Source of the DNA: Ruminococcus albus AD2013
Lineage (GTDB): Bacteria; Bacillota; Clostridia; Oscillospirales; Ruminococcaceae
DNA length: 64,000 bases
Reading direction: 5' to 3'
NCBI RefSeq assembly: GCF_000526775.1
Contig: NZ_JAGS01000001.1
Location: 1,302,001 to 1,366,000, forward strand
This document shows positions 1 through 8,305 of the stretch, piece after piece (the first letter of the stretch is position 1; the number at the start of each line of letters is the position of its first letter). The notes beneath the pieces were generated by a model. The model had not been told where the DNA came from. It saw only the letters and a program-made list of their open reading frames with translations, and did not search any database. Position numbers and translations under genes: made by a program.

Positions 1-176
1 GTGAGTCAGATAACCGATGAACAGAAAGTTCCGGAGTTTGTAATGGAGAAACACGGCAGAACCATAAACGTTGTCATAGCCTCGATGCTCTGCTCTCACT
101 TGAAACGGGCATAAAGACCTTCGGCAGTGAAAAGACAACAACGTATAACAGACAAATAGATAAAGAGCAGTTACAT

Positions 177-662
177 ATGAATGCGCTCAATATAAATGAG
201 ACAGCAAAAGTAACAAAACGTTTCCCGATGATCTCCATGTCAGCTGCTGCCTGTGCGGCTGTCGTTATAGGTATAGCAGTGGTCAACATGAACGAGAAGA
301 ATTCAAAGCCTCTGCCGGTGACAACTCAGGACCGCATGACCACAGACAACCAGACAGTTACAAAAGATGAAGGCAGTACATCCAAAATCGTGATGACCGT
401 TACCGAACAGGACGGCAATTCTTACACCATCACAGATATAGACAGGATAGAGGCTATTGACGCGATAGTCGAAAATGCAAAGAAATGTCATGTATGGGAG
501 GGACATAACTCTAAAAAAATGACCCAGAAGTTTTCAATATCGGTATTGACATATATGTTCACAAGGGGTCGTATGACACGGTGGAAATATCACTCGGAGA
601 AAGATGCTCTGATCTTTCGGGTGTCTGAAAATTGCAATTATTATATGACCCGATATTCTTAA
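177..662 (+). CDS. Single-pass membrane protein, anti-sigma-like, possibly truncated
   Basis: 161 residues. A short cytoplasmic N-terminus is followed by one membrane segment at about residues 20-38 (SAAACAAVVIGIAVV), a Thr/Lys-rich linker and an extracytoplasmic domain I do not recognise. The basic N-terminus, single helix and outer domain resemble the DUF4179-type anti-sigma proteins of this genome (compare 55034-55978). The reading frame stays open upstream of the ATG back to about position 21, and no good ribosome binding site precedes the ATG. The gene may therefore be a remnant of a longer protein, or start elsewhere. A separate frame in bases 1-111 ends in a stop and may be the tail of the preceding gene. 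No sigma factor can be recognised upstream. The function is inferred only from architecture. Confidence 0.35.
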   Translation: MNALNINETAKVTKRFPMISMSAAACAAVVIGIAVVNMNEKNSKPLPVTTQDRMTTDNQTVTKDEGSTSKIVMTVTEQDGNSYTITDIDRIEAIDAIVENAKKCHVWEGHNSKKMTQKFSISVLTYMFTRGRMTRWKYHSEKDALIFRVSENCNYYMTRYS

Positions 663-697
663 TACACTAAGCTCAAATAACCAAGGAGGTTTTAAAA

Positions 698-2836
698 ATG
701 TACAAAAATAAAAGAAGTATCATCAGCAGATTATCCGCGATGACAACAGGTATCCTGCTGGCGGCACAGTGCTTTACCGCATTTGCCGAAACACCGTCAA
801 TTTGCGGTGATGTTAATCGTGACGGAAAGATAAATGTAACGGACATTATTATCACAGCGGCTCATGTTAAGGGCAAAAAGTTACTTAGCGAAAAGCAAGC
901 TTTCATTGCTGATGTAAACAGCGACGGTAAGGTAAATATATCGGATATCACACTGATCGCCGCACAATGCAAGGGCAAAAAAATGCTGCCAAGGGTGAAC
1001 AAACCCGAGTTTCGTAAGCTGAGTTCGCTGACGGGTGAGACACTTAGAGCTGCTTCCAACGGAAAGTTGGTAACGGTAAATTTTACGCCGCAGGAAAATG
1101 ACCCGTCAAATGGCGTGTATGATGTCAAGGTGACTGATATAGAAACAGAGAAAATAGAGCGCGTTCTTTCTTTTGATCACTATGTAGCGGTGGCAGGAAT
1201 AAAGAAAGACGGCACACTGATAATCGTTGATGAAGTTTCCGGTAATAGCGCGAATATATGCTTCTATCACCCCGACAAGGACGAGCCCGAGGTAGTTGAA
1301 ACAGAACTGTTTTATCCCGATGTAACGTATAATGAGGAGAATGACGAGGTGTATCTGTATGACGGCAGGATATACAAGCTGACTGCGCAGGGTGAGATGG
1401 AAGATATATCGCCTTTCTCAGAAGATGATGATTATTATATTAGCTGTGATCTCAAAAACAAAATGATCGGGTTGCGATCTGACAGTAAGGAAAACCCTTT
1501 CCTTGGTGATCTCAGTGTGATCTCACTGCAAACAGGAAAGACACTGTGGAATACAGTGCAGCACAGCGGCAGCACAACGTTTTCAAAGGGATACACGGTA
1601 GTGACCGATATTATAGATAAAACCGATGGCATTGAAACTTCTCTGCGATGCTATGACACAAAGACCGGTGAGAAGCTGGGCATATACAAATATGACGACT
1701 ACGAGCCGATAATGTACTCTTCTGAAAAAAGCGACAAGTTCATTTTTGATGACCATTTCTGTAAGGTTCTGGTGTTCGATCCGAGTAACGGCGGGATGGC
1801 GTGTATTGATACAGGTTTGAAGAATATGACTTTATGTAATGCGGTATTCCTCGACGAGGACACAGCGGCATTGGTTATAGCTTATATGGATGGAGAAAAA
1901 TCAAAGCAAGATGTTTTTATCCTTGATACTTCCAAGCTGGAGTACAATAAGCTTCCCGATGGCATTGATGTTGAAACTTCCGATGTTTTTAAGCCAAAGA
2001 CACTTGGCGATGAGCTTAAAGAACAGCGCAAAACGGCTGACAGGCTGGAAGACGAGTACGGAATAACCATACTTATCGGTAATGAAGTGCTGAATGTTCA
2101 GAATTATGGTTATTCATGGAGCTCCACTGAGGAAAATATGGATCCTCATTATCCGGAAATACTCGATAGTACCCTGTACGAGCTGGAGCAATGGCTGAAG
2201 GTATATCCCGAGGGATTCTTTGAGAAGTTCAAAACGGAAGACAATCCTGAGGGATACAGGCTTCTTCTGATAGATGATTTTAATGAAAATGATGGATTAG
2301 TAAATCAGGTAGCAGGTCGGACATTCAGGGCTTCTGACGATTATATTGATATTGCAGTGAGCCAATACTGTGGTAATTTAGATGGAGTAATGGATCATGA
2401 AACATGGCACGCTGTTGAAGATCTGGTAGGGCTGGAAGATCCTTTTGACGAGGACGAATGGGAAAAGCTCAACCCCGAAGGTTTTGAATACTTCACAGGA
2501 GATTACTTCGCCGGTGATATGCCCTGGGACGAAGAATTTGAACAGTATCTGACCCATTGGGCAAGCAGAAATCATAACTATGAGAACGGTTATTTTGTAA
2601 GAGATTACAGTGTGATAAATCCACATGAGGACAGGGCGACTATTATGGAATTTGTTTATCCGTCTTTTACAAAGTCAGGAGTTTACGATATGGAAGAGGA
2701 ACTCCCGAAGTATGCTCATATCAATGCCAAGCTGGAATATATGGCTGAGTGGATCAGACCGTACTTCGGATATGTATATTGGGAAGAAATGATAAAGAAC
2801 AAATATATTCCCGCGCCCGGAGAAGCATTGGGTTAA
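698..2836 (+). CDS. Secreted dockerin protein with propeller-like region and HExxH metallopeptidase domain
   Basis: 712 residues with a clear AAGGAGG site 10 bases before the ATG. A signal peptide occupies residues 1-31 (cleavage near AFAE). A type I dockerin follows at about 36-100, with two calcium-loop repeats beginning GDVNRDGKINVTD and ADVNSDGKVNISD. Residues about 105-440 consist of repeating beta-rich segments such as LRCYDTKTGEKLGIYKY, suggesting a beta-propeller. The C-terminal part has HETWH near residue 567, a zincin HExxH signature, and a downstream HEDRATIMEF that could supply the third ligand. This would be a secreted zinc peptidase. The dockerin is N-terminal rather than C-terminal, which is less common. 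The dockerin call is firm, the peptidase call is good, and the substrate is unknown. Confidence 0.75.
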   Translation: MYKNKRSIISRLSAMTTGILLAAQCFTAFAETPSICGDVNRDGKINVTDIIITAAHVKGKKLLSEKQAFIADVNSDGKVNISDITLIAAQCKGKKMLPRVNKPEFRKLSSLTGETLRAASNGKLVTVNFTPQENDPSNGVYDVKVTDIETEKIERVLSFDHYVAVAGIKKDGTLIIVDEVSGNSANICFYHPDKDEPEVVETELFYPDVTYNEENDEVYLYDGRIYKLTAQGEMEDISPFSEDDDYYISCDLKNKMIGLRSDSKENPFLGDLSVISLQTGKTLWNTVQHSGSTTFSKGYTVVTDIIDKTDGIETSLRCYDTKTGEKLGIYKYDDYEPIMYSSEKSDKFIFDDHFCKVLVFDPSNGGMACIDTGLKNMTLCNAVFLDEDTAALVIAYMDGEKSKQDVFILDTSKLEYNKLPDGIDVETSDVFKPKTLGDELKEQRKTADRLEDEYGITILIGNEVLNVQNYGYSWSSTEENMDPHYPEILDSTLYELEQWLKVYPEGFFEKFKTEDNPEGYRLLLIDDFNENDGLVNQVAGRTFRASDDYIDIAVSQYCGNLDGVMDHETWHAVEDLVGLEDPFDEDEWEKLNPEGFEYFTGDYFAGDMPWDEEFEQYLTHWASRNHNYENGYFVRDYSVINPHEDRATIMEFVYPSFTKSGVYDMEEELPKYAHINAKLEYMAEWIRPYFGYVYWEEMIKNKYIPAPGEALG

Positions 2837-3058
2837 GAAAAACAAGAATTATACAACAGAAACCATTGCACACCATAGCTGTGAAATTATAACACGCTTC
2901 GTCATATCCATCTGCCCTTTTTATATGAATTTAAAAATGAAATTTCTATTACGGCTTTTGTGCTACTTTACCATATTTACCTATAATTGTCAAGTTCATT
3001 TGAAAATATTTTTAATTGACCTCTATCCATAATTTATTTGCTAAATAAGCAAAAACGC

Positions 3059-3087
3059 TTGACCGCGCAACTATCATGTGTTATACT
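3059..3087 (+). promoter_or_regulatory. Sigma-A promoter before the HprK-like gene
   Basis: TTGACC and TATACT are separated by 17 bases, close to the sigma-A consensus. A run of AT-rich sequence without a gene lies upstream (2837-3058). Confidence 0.6.
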
Positions 3088-3321
3088 ATTAAATATCAAT
3101 CGGCGTTTTCTGTTCATTTTTGGAGAAATATTTATGAAATTAGCGGTGGAAGTGGCAGTCATGGAGCTTGACGGCGAATGAAATGCTGTGGCTGTGTGGA
3201 CTCCGGTATGCTCTTTATGAAAAGCTTTGGTGCAAGCCTTACAGAATACGCTTCAAGATTTTGCACCGCCGTGATAAGGCGCATTCTCAGCCAGAAAAAA
3301 ATACACTATGGAGAAGATAGC

Positions 3322-4059
3322 ATGGATTTTACGATACGTCTTGCCGACGTGAACATTGCAGTAAACAGCATTTATGAAAATGTGTACCGACTTTGCAGTG
3401 ATTATATCACCGACAGAAAGCCCGATTTAAGCATTTCAACCTATGCTGAAGATATCGCTTATGAGCGTGAAATTAACAAATGCGAAGCCGACGCAGAGGG
3501 TATCCCAATTATCAATTATCCCGACGGGTATCTTGAAACGCTGGCTATATACCGCAAAATAGCCGCCCTGATGTTGAAATTTGACACATTTCTCATGCAC
3601 GGTGCGGTCGTGGCTGTAAAAAACAAAGCCTGGCTGTTCACTGCACCCTCCGGCACAGGCAAAACCACGCATATCCGCCTGTGGCTTGAAAATATCGAGG
3701 GCAGCTATGTTGTGAACGGTGACAAGCCGCTTATTCATGTTGGTGAAAAAGTCACGGTCTATGGTACGCCTTGGGCAGGCAAGGAAGGTATGCAGAAGAA
3801 TGTTGGTGTTGAGCTCGCAGGTATTGTTTTTCTTGAAAGAGCTATCAAAAACCACATTAAGCGCGAAAGCTTTTCAAAAAGCTTACCTACTCTTATACAG
3901 CAAAGCTACCGCTCAGTCAATAAAGCCGATCTCGAAAAGACACTGAACCTCTTAGGCAGGCTCGGTATAAAAATTCCTTTATATCGTCTTAGCTGCAATA
4001 TGGATAAAGAAGCGGCTTTGACTGCATATGAAGCGCTCTCCCATGACAGTATAAAATAA
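3322..4059 (+). CDS. HPr kinase/phosphorylase-like P-loop ATPase
   Basis: I place the start at the ATG at 3322, with GGAG 8 bases upstream, giving 245 residues. The frame is open further upstream but has no ribosome site there. The core FLMHGAVVAV followed by a P-loop APSGTGKTTH and a later GTPWAGKEG is the pattern of HprK C-terminal-domain homologues. These stand-alone versions lack the HprK N-terminal domain and often sit beside peptide-maturation (PqqD-type) genes. No PqqD-like partner is evident, though a 45-codon basic ORF (3183-3320) ends one base before this start and could be a coupled leader peptide. The gene is probably a small-molecule or peptide kinase. True catabolite-control HprK is unlikely given the missing N-terminal domain. 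Confidence 0.7.
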   Translation: MDFTIRLADVNIAVNSIYENVYRLCSDYITDRKPDLSISTYAEDIAYEREINKCEADAEGIPIINYPDGYLETLAIYRKIAALMLKFDTFLMHGAVVAVKNKAWLFTAPSGTGKTTHIRLWLENIEGSYVVNGDKPLIHVGEKVTVYGTPWAGKEGMQKNVGVELAGIVFLERAIKNHIKRESFSKSLPTLIQQSYRSVNKADLEKTLNLLGRLGIKIPLYRLSCNMDKEAALTAYEALSHDSIK

Positions 4060-4908
4060 AATGTACAGGAACGTTTTCAATTTATAACAGTAAGATCACC
4101 AACATCTTCACGATATCGGTGCTTTTAGATTTGCTGTCTTGTCTGTCGGGTGTTCGTGTTTTAATATTTCTGTGGTACTACCCAACTTATCAGCATATTG
4201 AAATGACGACGTTTTTTGCGAATGAACGAGAACTTTACGAAGATTTATCAAAACGGAATGTTCACGCTTGATGCTAAGTATTTCAATGCGCAGCTGTAAA
4301 CCGTTCTGCACAAGTCCATTTAATCATTATGTTGCGTAACAATAACAGCGCGACCGATTGAAACTGAATAACAATCAAGCCCCAAGATCTGCTGACAAGC
4401 ATTTCTTGAGGCTTTGTTTTTCATGTGGTTATTTCTATACGTTAGACTCAGACGGCGCTGAGGAGCATTTCCGTTCACCGAAGTATACAATAAAAGGCTT
4501 TGCATCGTTACAAAGCTCTTACGTCGGTTATTCGTCTTCTTCACAGTACACATACTACAATAGTATAAACGAATTCACAAGTTCTCTGTTGATAAGCTGT
4601 TTATCATTAATTGCTTCTATATTTGCAATAAATATCTCATATACCAATCCCACTTCAAATGGTCTAAAATAGTTCAAAAACTTGCTTAGGACTACATAAT
4701 ATTGATAACCCAACTAAGTAAAAAGTATTGGCCTCAATTGAAATCCAACTCTTTTCCGGCAGTTGCGAACACAGAAAAGGCTTGACAATTTCGTCCAAAT
4801 CGGATAGAATATTTATTATATTGTGAGAACTTGCCGCAGTTTATTGACGCATTTGCTGTGCGGCCGATGTAAAATTCTTTCATTCGGAATAATATAAGGA
4901 GATTTACT
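4060..4908. other. Gene-poor stretch with one promoter and one hairpin
   Basis: I see no convincing gene in these 850 bases. A short open frame (about 4222-4299) lacks homology that I recognise. An imperfect hairpin at 4377-4416 (arms AAGCCCCAAGA and TCTTGAGGCTT) runs into a T-rich tract. A sigma-A promoter, TTGACA (4782-4787), 17 bases, TAGAAT (4805-4810), serves the DUF169 gene. Confidence 0.5.
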
Positions 4909-5721
4909 ATGGAACAAAATAATCGTCTTTCGGAATTACTAAAAAACACAATCGGTCAGCGCTATGATGCTATTGCATTAAAAATGATCGCAGATGAAAC
5001 AGAAATCCCCAAAAATGCTGTTTATCCGCTGCGTGATCTCGAACAGCATCTTGCACTGTGTCAGGCGTTCGCGCTTTCAAGACGTGAAGGCAAAACTGTT
5101 TATATGCAAAAACAGGACCACTGGTGCTGGGCCCCTCTGATTGCTTACGGACAATATGAACTGCATAAGGATTCAGAAGCTTTCAATGCACTTCTTCCGG
5201 TGATCGGCATTCCAGATCCTGAAGCTGCTGCTGCATTTATTGAGAATATCCCGCATCTGCCGACCGGTGTTTATCAAGGCATTTTGACAGCCCCTCTTGG
5301 ATCTGCAGGATTTGAACCGGATGTGATCGTGATCAATTGCCGCAATGCGGAATTGCGTACAATTTTGTTTGGAATCAAGACGCAGACCGGTCAGACAATG
5401 AAAACAGAGTTTGATGCGATCGATTCTTGCGTATGGGGCATTATTCCGGCTATCACAAAAGGTGAATACCGCGTTTCATTTCCAGATCCGGGTGATTTTC
5501 AAAGAGCACATACCAGTGAGGATGATGTAATATTTGCAGTCCCGAAAGCTCGGTTTGCAGAATTTGAAAAGGGACTTCAAACACTGGCGCAGATGGGCAT
5601 GGTACACAGCTTCTTCCAGCCGGGGATGGAATATGATTTTGTCCGTCCGGCATTTTACAATAGAATGTTCAAGGCTTGGGGGCTGGATGTAGGAAAGAAT
5701 GACCCGAATTGTCCATTTTAA
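4909..5721 (+). CDS. DUF169 family protein
   Basis: 270 residues preceded by AAGGAG at a normal distance. The pattern of an N-terminal helical region, the phrase LCQAFALSRREGKTVY, a central HLPTGVYQGILTAPL and a later CVWGIIPAITKGEYRVSFPDPGDFQRAHTS-type segment matches the DUF169 family (COG2043), a conserved bacterial and archaeal group without an established function. A Cys/Trp-containing KQDHWCWAPLIAYG segment is typical of the family. It is monocistronic, with its own promoter at 4782-4810. Its length is normal for the family. It is probably cytoplasmic, as no signal or membrane segment is visible. Confidence 0.75.
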   Translation: MEQNNRLSELLKNTIGQRYDAIALKMIADETEIPKNAVYPLRDLEQHLALCQAFALSRREGKTVYMQKQDHWCWAPLIAYGQYELHKDSEAFNALLPVIGIPDPEAAAAFIENIPHLPTGVYQGILTAPLGSAGFEPDVIVINCRNAELRTILFGIKTQTGQTMKTEFDAIDSCVWGIIPAITKGEYRVSFPDPGDFQRAHTSEDDVIFAVPKARFAEFEKGLQTLAQMGMVHSFFQPGMEYDFVRPAFYNRMFKAWGLDVGKNDPNCPF

Positions 5722-5984
5722 TGCTTCGTATTCTAATAGATACGTATTATGCGAGATTATTCTTTATACGAAGTACGACCTCATTGAGATTTTGCAGCTG
5801 TGTGATATTTTGATATTCGGACGGAGCTTTTTGCTTTTGTAAGCGTAAACTGTCAACATATACTAATCAAAACCAGCCCTATAAGGGCATGATACTGACA
5901 CTACCCCTTAAAGGGATCGGGAAAGGTCTCTCAACCGCATTTCATTCCCGTGCAACCCCTCAAGGGGTATTTTGTGTTCGTTTT

Positions 5985-6392
5985 CTACTTTTTCTTGTAT
6001 TTTTCTCCTGTAAATGGGTCTACCGTCTCAAACAGGCTGATCTGGTCGCACACTATATCTTCCTGCAGCTGATTCCTGATGTACTCTGCTATCTTTTTCT
6101 TGTTCTTTCCTACTGTATCTACATAGTATCCTCTGCACCTGAAGCGACTGTTGCCATACTTATATTTCAGATTTGCGTGTCTGTCAAATATCATCAAAAT
6201 TCTCTTGCCTTTCAAATATTCCATTATCTCTGCTACACTGTATTTGGGTGGAATAAACAGCAGCATATGTATATGATCAGGACATGCCTCTGCTTCGATC
6301 ATTTTAACTCCTTTTTGATCACACAAATTTCTCAGTATCTTTCCGATATCCACTTTGATTTTATTATAGATCACCATTCTGCGATATTTCGG
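5985..6392 (-). pseudogene. tnpA: IS200-type transposase (TnpA, Y1 family), 5'-truncated
   Basis: The frame reads PKYRR immediately before the first Met, and a stop codon precedes that. The usual N-terminus, which ends in the strand containing H(V/I)(V/I)(F/W)xPKYRR, is therefore cut off. What follows is a typical IS200 TnpA body: GKILRNLCDQKGVKMIEAEACPDHIHML with the HUH motif (HIH), then KYSVAEIMEYLKGK, and CRGYYVDTVGKN carrying the catalytic Tyr. The 3' flank contains several short hairpins at 5873-5966 (for example ACCCCTCAAGGGGT), as expected of IS200/IS605 ends. The missing beta strand and start make it inactive. The 5' break lies next to the terminator of the neighbouring membrane-protein gene. 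Confidence 0.8.
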
Positions 6393-6402
6393 TTACAAAA
6401 AG

Positions 6403-6428
6403 AAAAGGCAAGCTGCAAACTTGCCTTT
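6403..6428 (-). terminator. Rho-independent terminator of the small membrane-protein gene
   Basis: Stem AAAGGCAAG/CTTGCCTTT with a 7-base loop, followed on the minus strand by a T run. It lies just downstream of the gene at 6434-6676. Confidence 0.7.
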
Positions 6429-6433
6429 GAATT

Positions 6434-6676
6434 TCACTTCTTTTTCTTTATAAGATGGATAAAATATATGATACTTATGATAATGATTATGGGCAAGAGA
6501 ATCCTTAGGATCATCGAAAGCGTAAATACAAGAAGCTTTAAAATCGACGAAACCGTAAGCACCATGACGATTGCTGACACTACCTTAACGGCTTTACTTT
6601 TACTTGCTGCAAAAAAGAAAAGAGCAACAAGGAATACGCCTATTAATACAGGAACACTAAATATAACCGTCAACAT
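6434..6676 (-). CDS. Small two-helix membrane protein
   Basis: 80 residues with an AGGAGG site 9 bases before the ATG, a strong upstream promoter and its own terminator, so it is probably a real gene. Hydrophobic segments at about residues 4-24 and 30-75 are rich in Ile, Leu and Val, and the C-terminus is HLIKKKK. No family is recognised. It could be a small membrane regulator or a hydrophobic toxin-like peptide, but no antitoxin is visible nearby. Confidence 0.55.
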   Translation of the reverse strand: MLTVIFSVPVLIGVFLVALFFFAASKSKAVKVVSAIVMVLTVSSILKLLVFTLSMILRILLPIIIIISIIYFIHLIKKKK

Positions 6677-6724
6677 GATAATTTACCTCCTAATCTTTTT
6701 ATTGTTCTTTTTTAATTTTTTTAC

Positions 6725-6754
6725 ATTATACCACAAAAAAATGATAAATGTCAA
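6725..6754 (-). promoter_or_regulatory. Sigma-A promoter for the small membrane protein
   Basis: On the minus strand TTGACA and TATAAT are separated by 18 bases, both perfect consensus hexamers. Confidence 0.7.
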
Positions 6755-7178
6755 TACGCAGAAAAAAATTAACGGTGATTATCATTGTCTCGAATCAAGG
6801 CTTTTGATATACAGAAGCCTTATATTCGCCTGCATATTCAAAAATGTAGTTCAGCTGGCTCTTGCTTTTGGACTTATCTTCAATTGTGATAACTCCTTAG
6901 TGAGGCTGGTTTCGGTATTTCTTCGTAGTCATACCGCATATGCCTTCAGTGACTCACTTTCGGAAGACATATCCTTTATGCTTATGATAATGTTAGTCCT
7001 GAATTTCTAAAGAAAAAAAGGAACAGCATCAATGTGAACCCTTGGTAAACTTTTTCAGAGCTTTTAGAACTGTCAACTCAAATTTACATCTTCGCACGTC
7101 TCAGTTGCTTTACTTTCGTTAAAAGATATGGTATAATATTCCTTGAAAATCATTATATGCGTACAGGAGTGCGTAAAC
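6755..7178. other. Intergenic region with promoter of the MoxR/TelA-like operon
   Basis: No gene is supported here. A promoter with TTTACT (7109-7114), 17 bases, TATAAT (7132-7137) faces the operon starting at 7180. Bases 7073-7106 (core TTTACATCTT and GCACGTCTCA) recur almost unchanged at 39384-39417, directly joined to the telA-like relic there. Confidence 0.6.
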
Positions 7179-7179
7179 T

Positions 7180-8295
7180 ATGAAACCATTCATGAGCAAG
7201 ACCCAGGTGGAGATATCTCAGATCGAAAAAGCAGACCTGATAAGGTATTACACCATGCCTGATAACACACAGGCACTGATAGTGATGTATAACGGAAATA
7301 AGTATATCAATCTATGTGAATATGACGACTGTTTCTCCATGCTGGCAAAATCAGCAGACAGATTGTATCTCAATTACCCGGAAAGCTGTTTCGACGACTA
7401 TACTTCCGAGATAATTGAGAGCCGTAAAAAACTTAGTTTTCCCGCGCGTTTCAGCTTTATTGCTGAGTGCAGGAAGCATGAAGAAAAAGTACTGACGTTC
7501 GGCACGGGTATGTTTTCCAAAAATTTCATCGGATACTTTCTTTCAAAGATATATAGTGATGCAGAAGCAACATTCACGCTTTCAAGCATCAAAGGGAACA
7601 GAAACAGATATATGATATCATGTACTGTCAATGGCAATGAAAAAATTCTTCCATGCAGCTTTACTTCGCAGGATGACCAATATGTATACACTCTCGGAAA
7701 TCTCTTCGATAGCAGGCACACAGCTATTGTCACATTGAGGTATACTCACGGAAAGATAGAAGTAATTACTCAAAGCTTTACAGACAGAGAGATCAAGCAT
7801 GAATATCTGTACGATATCAAGCATAATGATCTCAGAAGCAGGATTATCGATGATGGTCAGGTGATATTCTGTGAGGAGATCTCTCCCGAGCTTGAAAAAA
7901 CTGAAATATCTGAGGATGTGAGGCTGATATGCGAAATCGACAGCAATAATGTACAGGGAACTTTGCTGCCTTGGGGCGAAAAGATCTTCATGACGGAAAA
8001 GGAAACAGTTTACGACATTTGCAGCGAACTAATAACTCAGATATGTGAAGAAGAACTCTGTGATGGCAGAAAAAGCGAGATATCGGTAGTACATGAGATA
8101 TTCAGACATAAAAACAGGATGCTTGTACAGTCAAAAATGCACTGCACAAGGCTGATAAAAAGTCTGGATAGTTCACAGGAAGGATATTATTACCGACAGA
8201 TAAATAGCGGAGAGATCCAAAATATCAAGGAAGATCTATTTGGTATACCCGCCGCTATGATTATTGACAGATACTTACATAAAGATAACGAATAG
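7180..8295 (+). CDS. Uncharacterised protein, first gene of the MoxR/TelA-like operon
   Basis: 371 residues, no signal peptide or membrane segment, and no motif that I can assign. The sequence alternates beta-rich stretches (ALIVMYNGNKYINLCEYDD; HTAIVTLRYTHGKIEVITQ) with charged helices, and has about ten scattered cysteines. It ends 10 bases before the AAA ATPase gene at 8306. Because three tightly coupled genes follow, it is likely a dedicated component of the same complex, perhaps a recognition or regulatory subunit. This is inference from position only. Confidence 0.6.
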   Translation: MKPFMSKTQVEISQIEKADLIRYYTMPDNTQALIVMYNGNKYINLCEYDDCFSMLAKSADRLYLNYPESCFDDYTSEIIESRKKLSFPARFSFIAECRKHEEKVLTFGTGMFSKNFIGYFLSKIYSDAEATFTLSSIKGNRNRYMISCTVNGNEKILPCSFTSQDDQYVYTLGNLFDSRHTAIVTLRYTHGKIEVITQSFTDREIKHEYLYDIKHNDLRSRIIDDGQVIFCEEISPELEKTEISEDVRLICEIDSNNVQGTLLPWGEKIFMTEKETVYDICSELITQICEEELCDGRKSEISVVHEIFRHKNRMLVQSKMHCTRLIKSLDSSQEGYYYRQINSGEIQNIKEDLFGIPAAMIIDRYLHKDNE

Positions 8296-8305
8296 AGGAA
8301 AAGAA

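Noticed and set aside
4320..4672. Short frames on both strands in the 4.1-4.7 kb region
   Set aside because: No ribosome site, no recognisable motif and overlap with a hairpin; treated as non-coding.
5889..7010. Long 373-residue plus-strand open frame
   Set aside because: It is the antisense shadow of the IS200 remnant and the small membrane-protein gene; no ribosome site, hydrophobic low-complexity translation and crossing of a terminator and a promoter.
6777..7012. Possible gene remnant on the minus strand upstream of the MoxR/TelA-like operon
   Set aside because: The frame readings are interrupted by stops and match no family that I know; evidence is insufficient.
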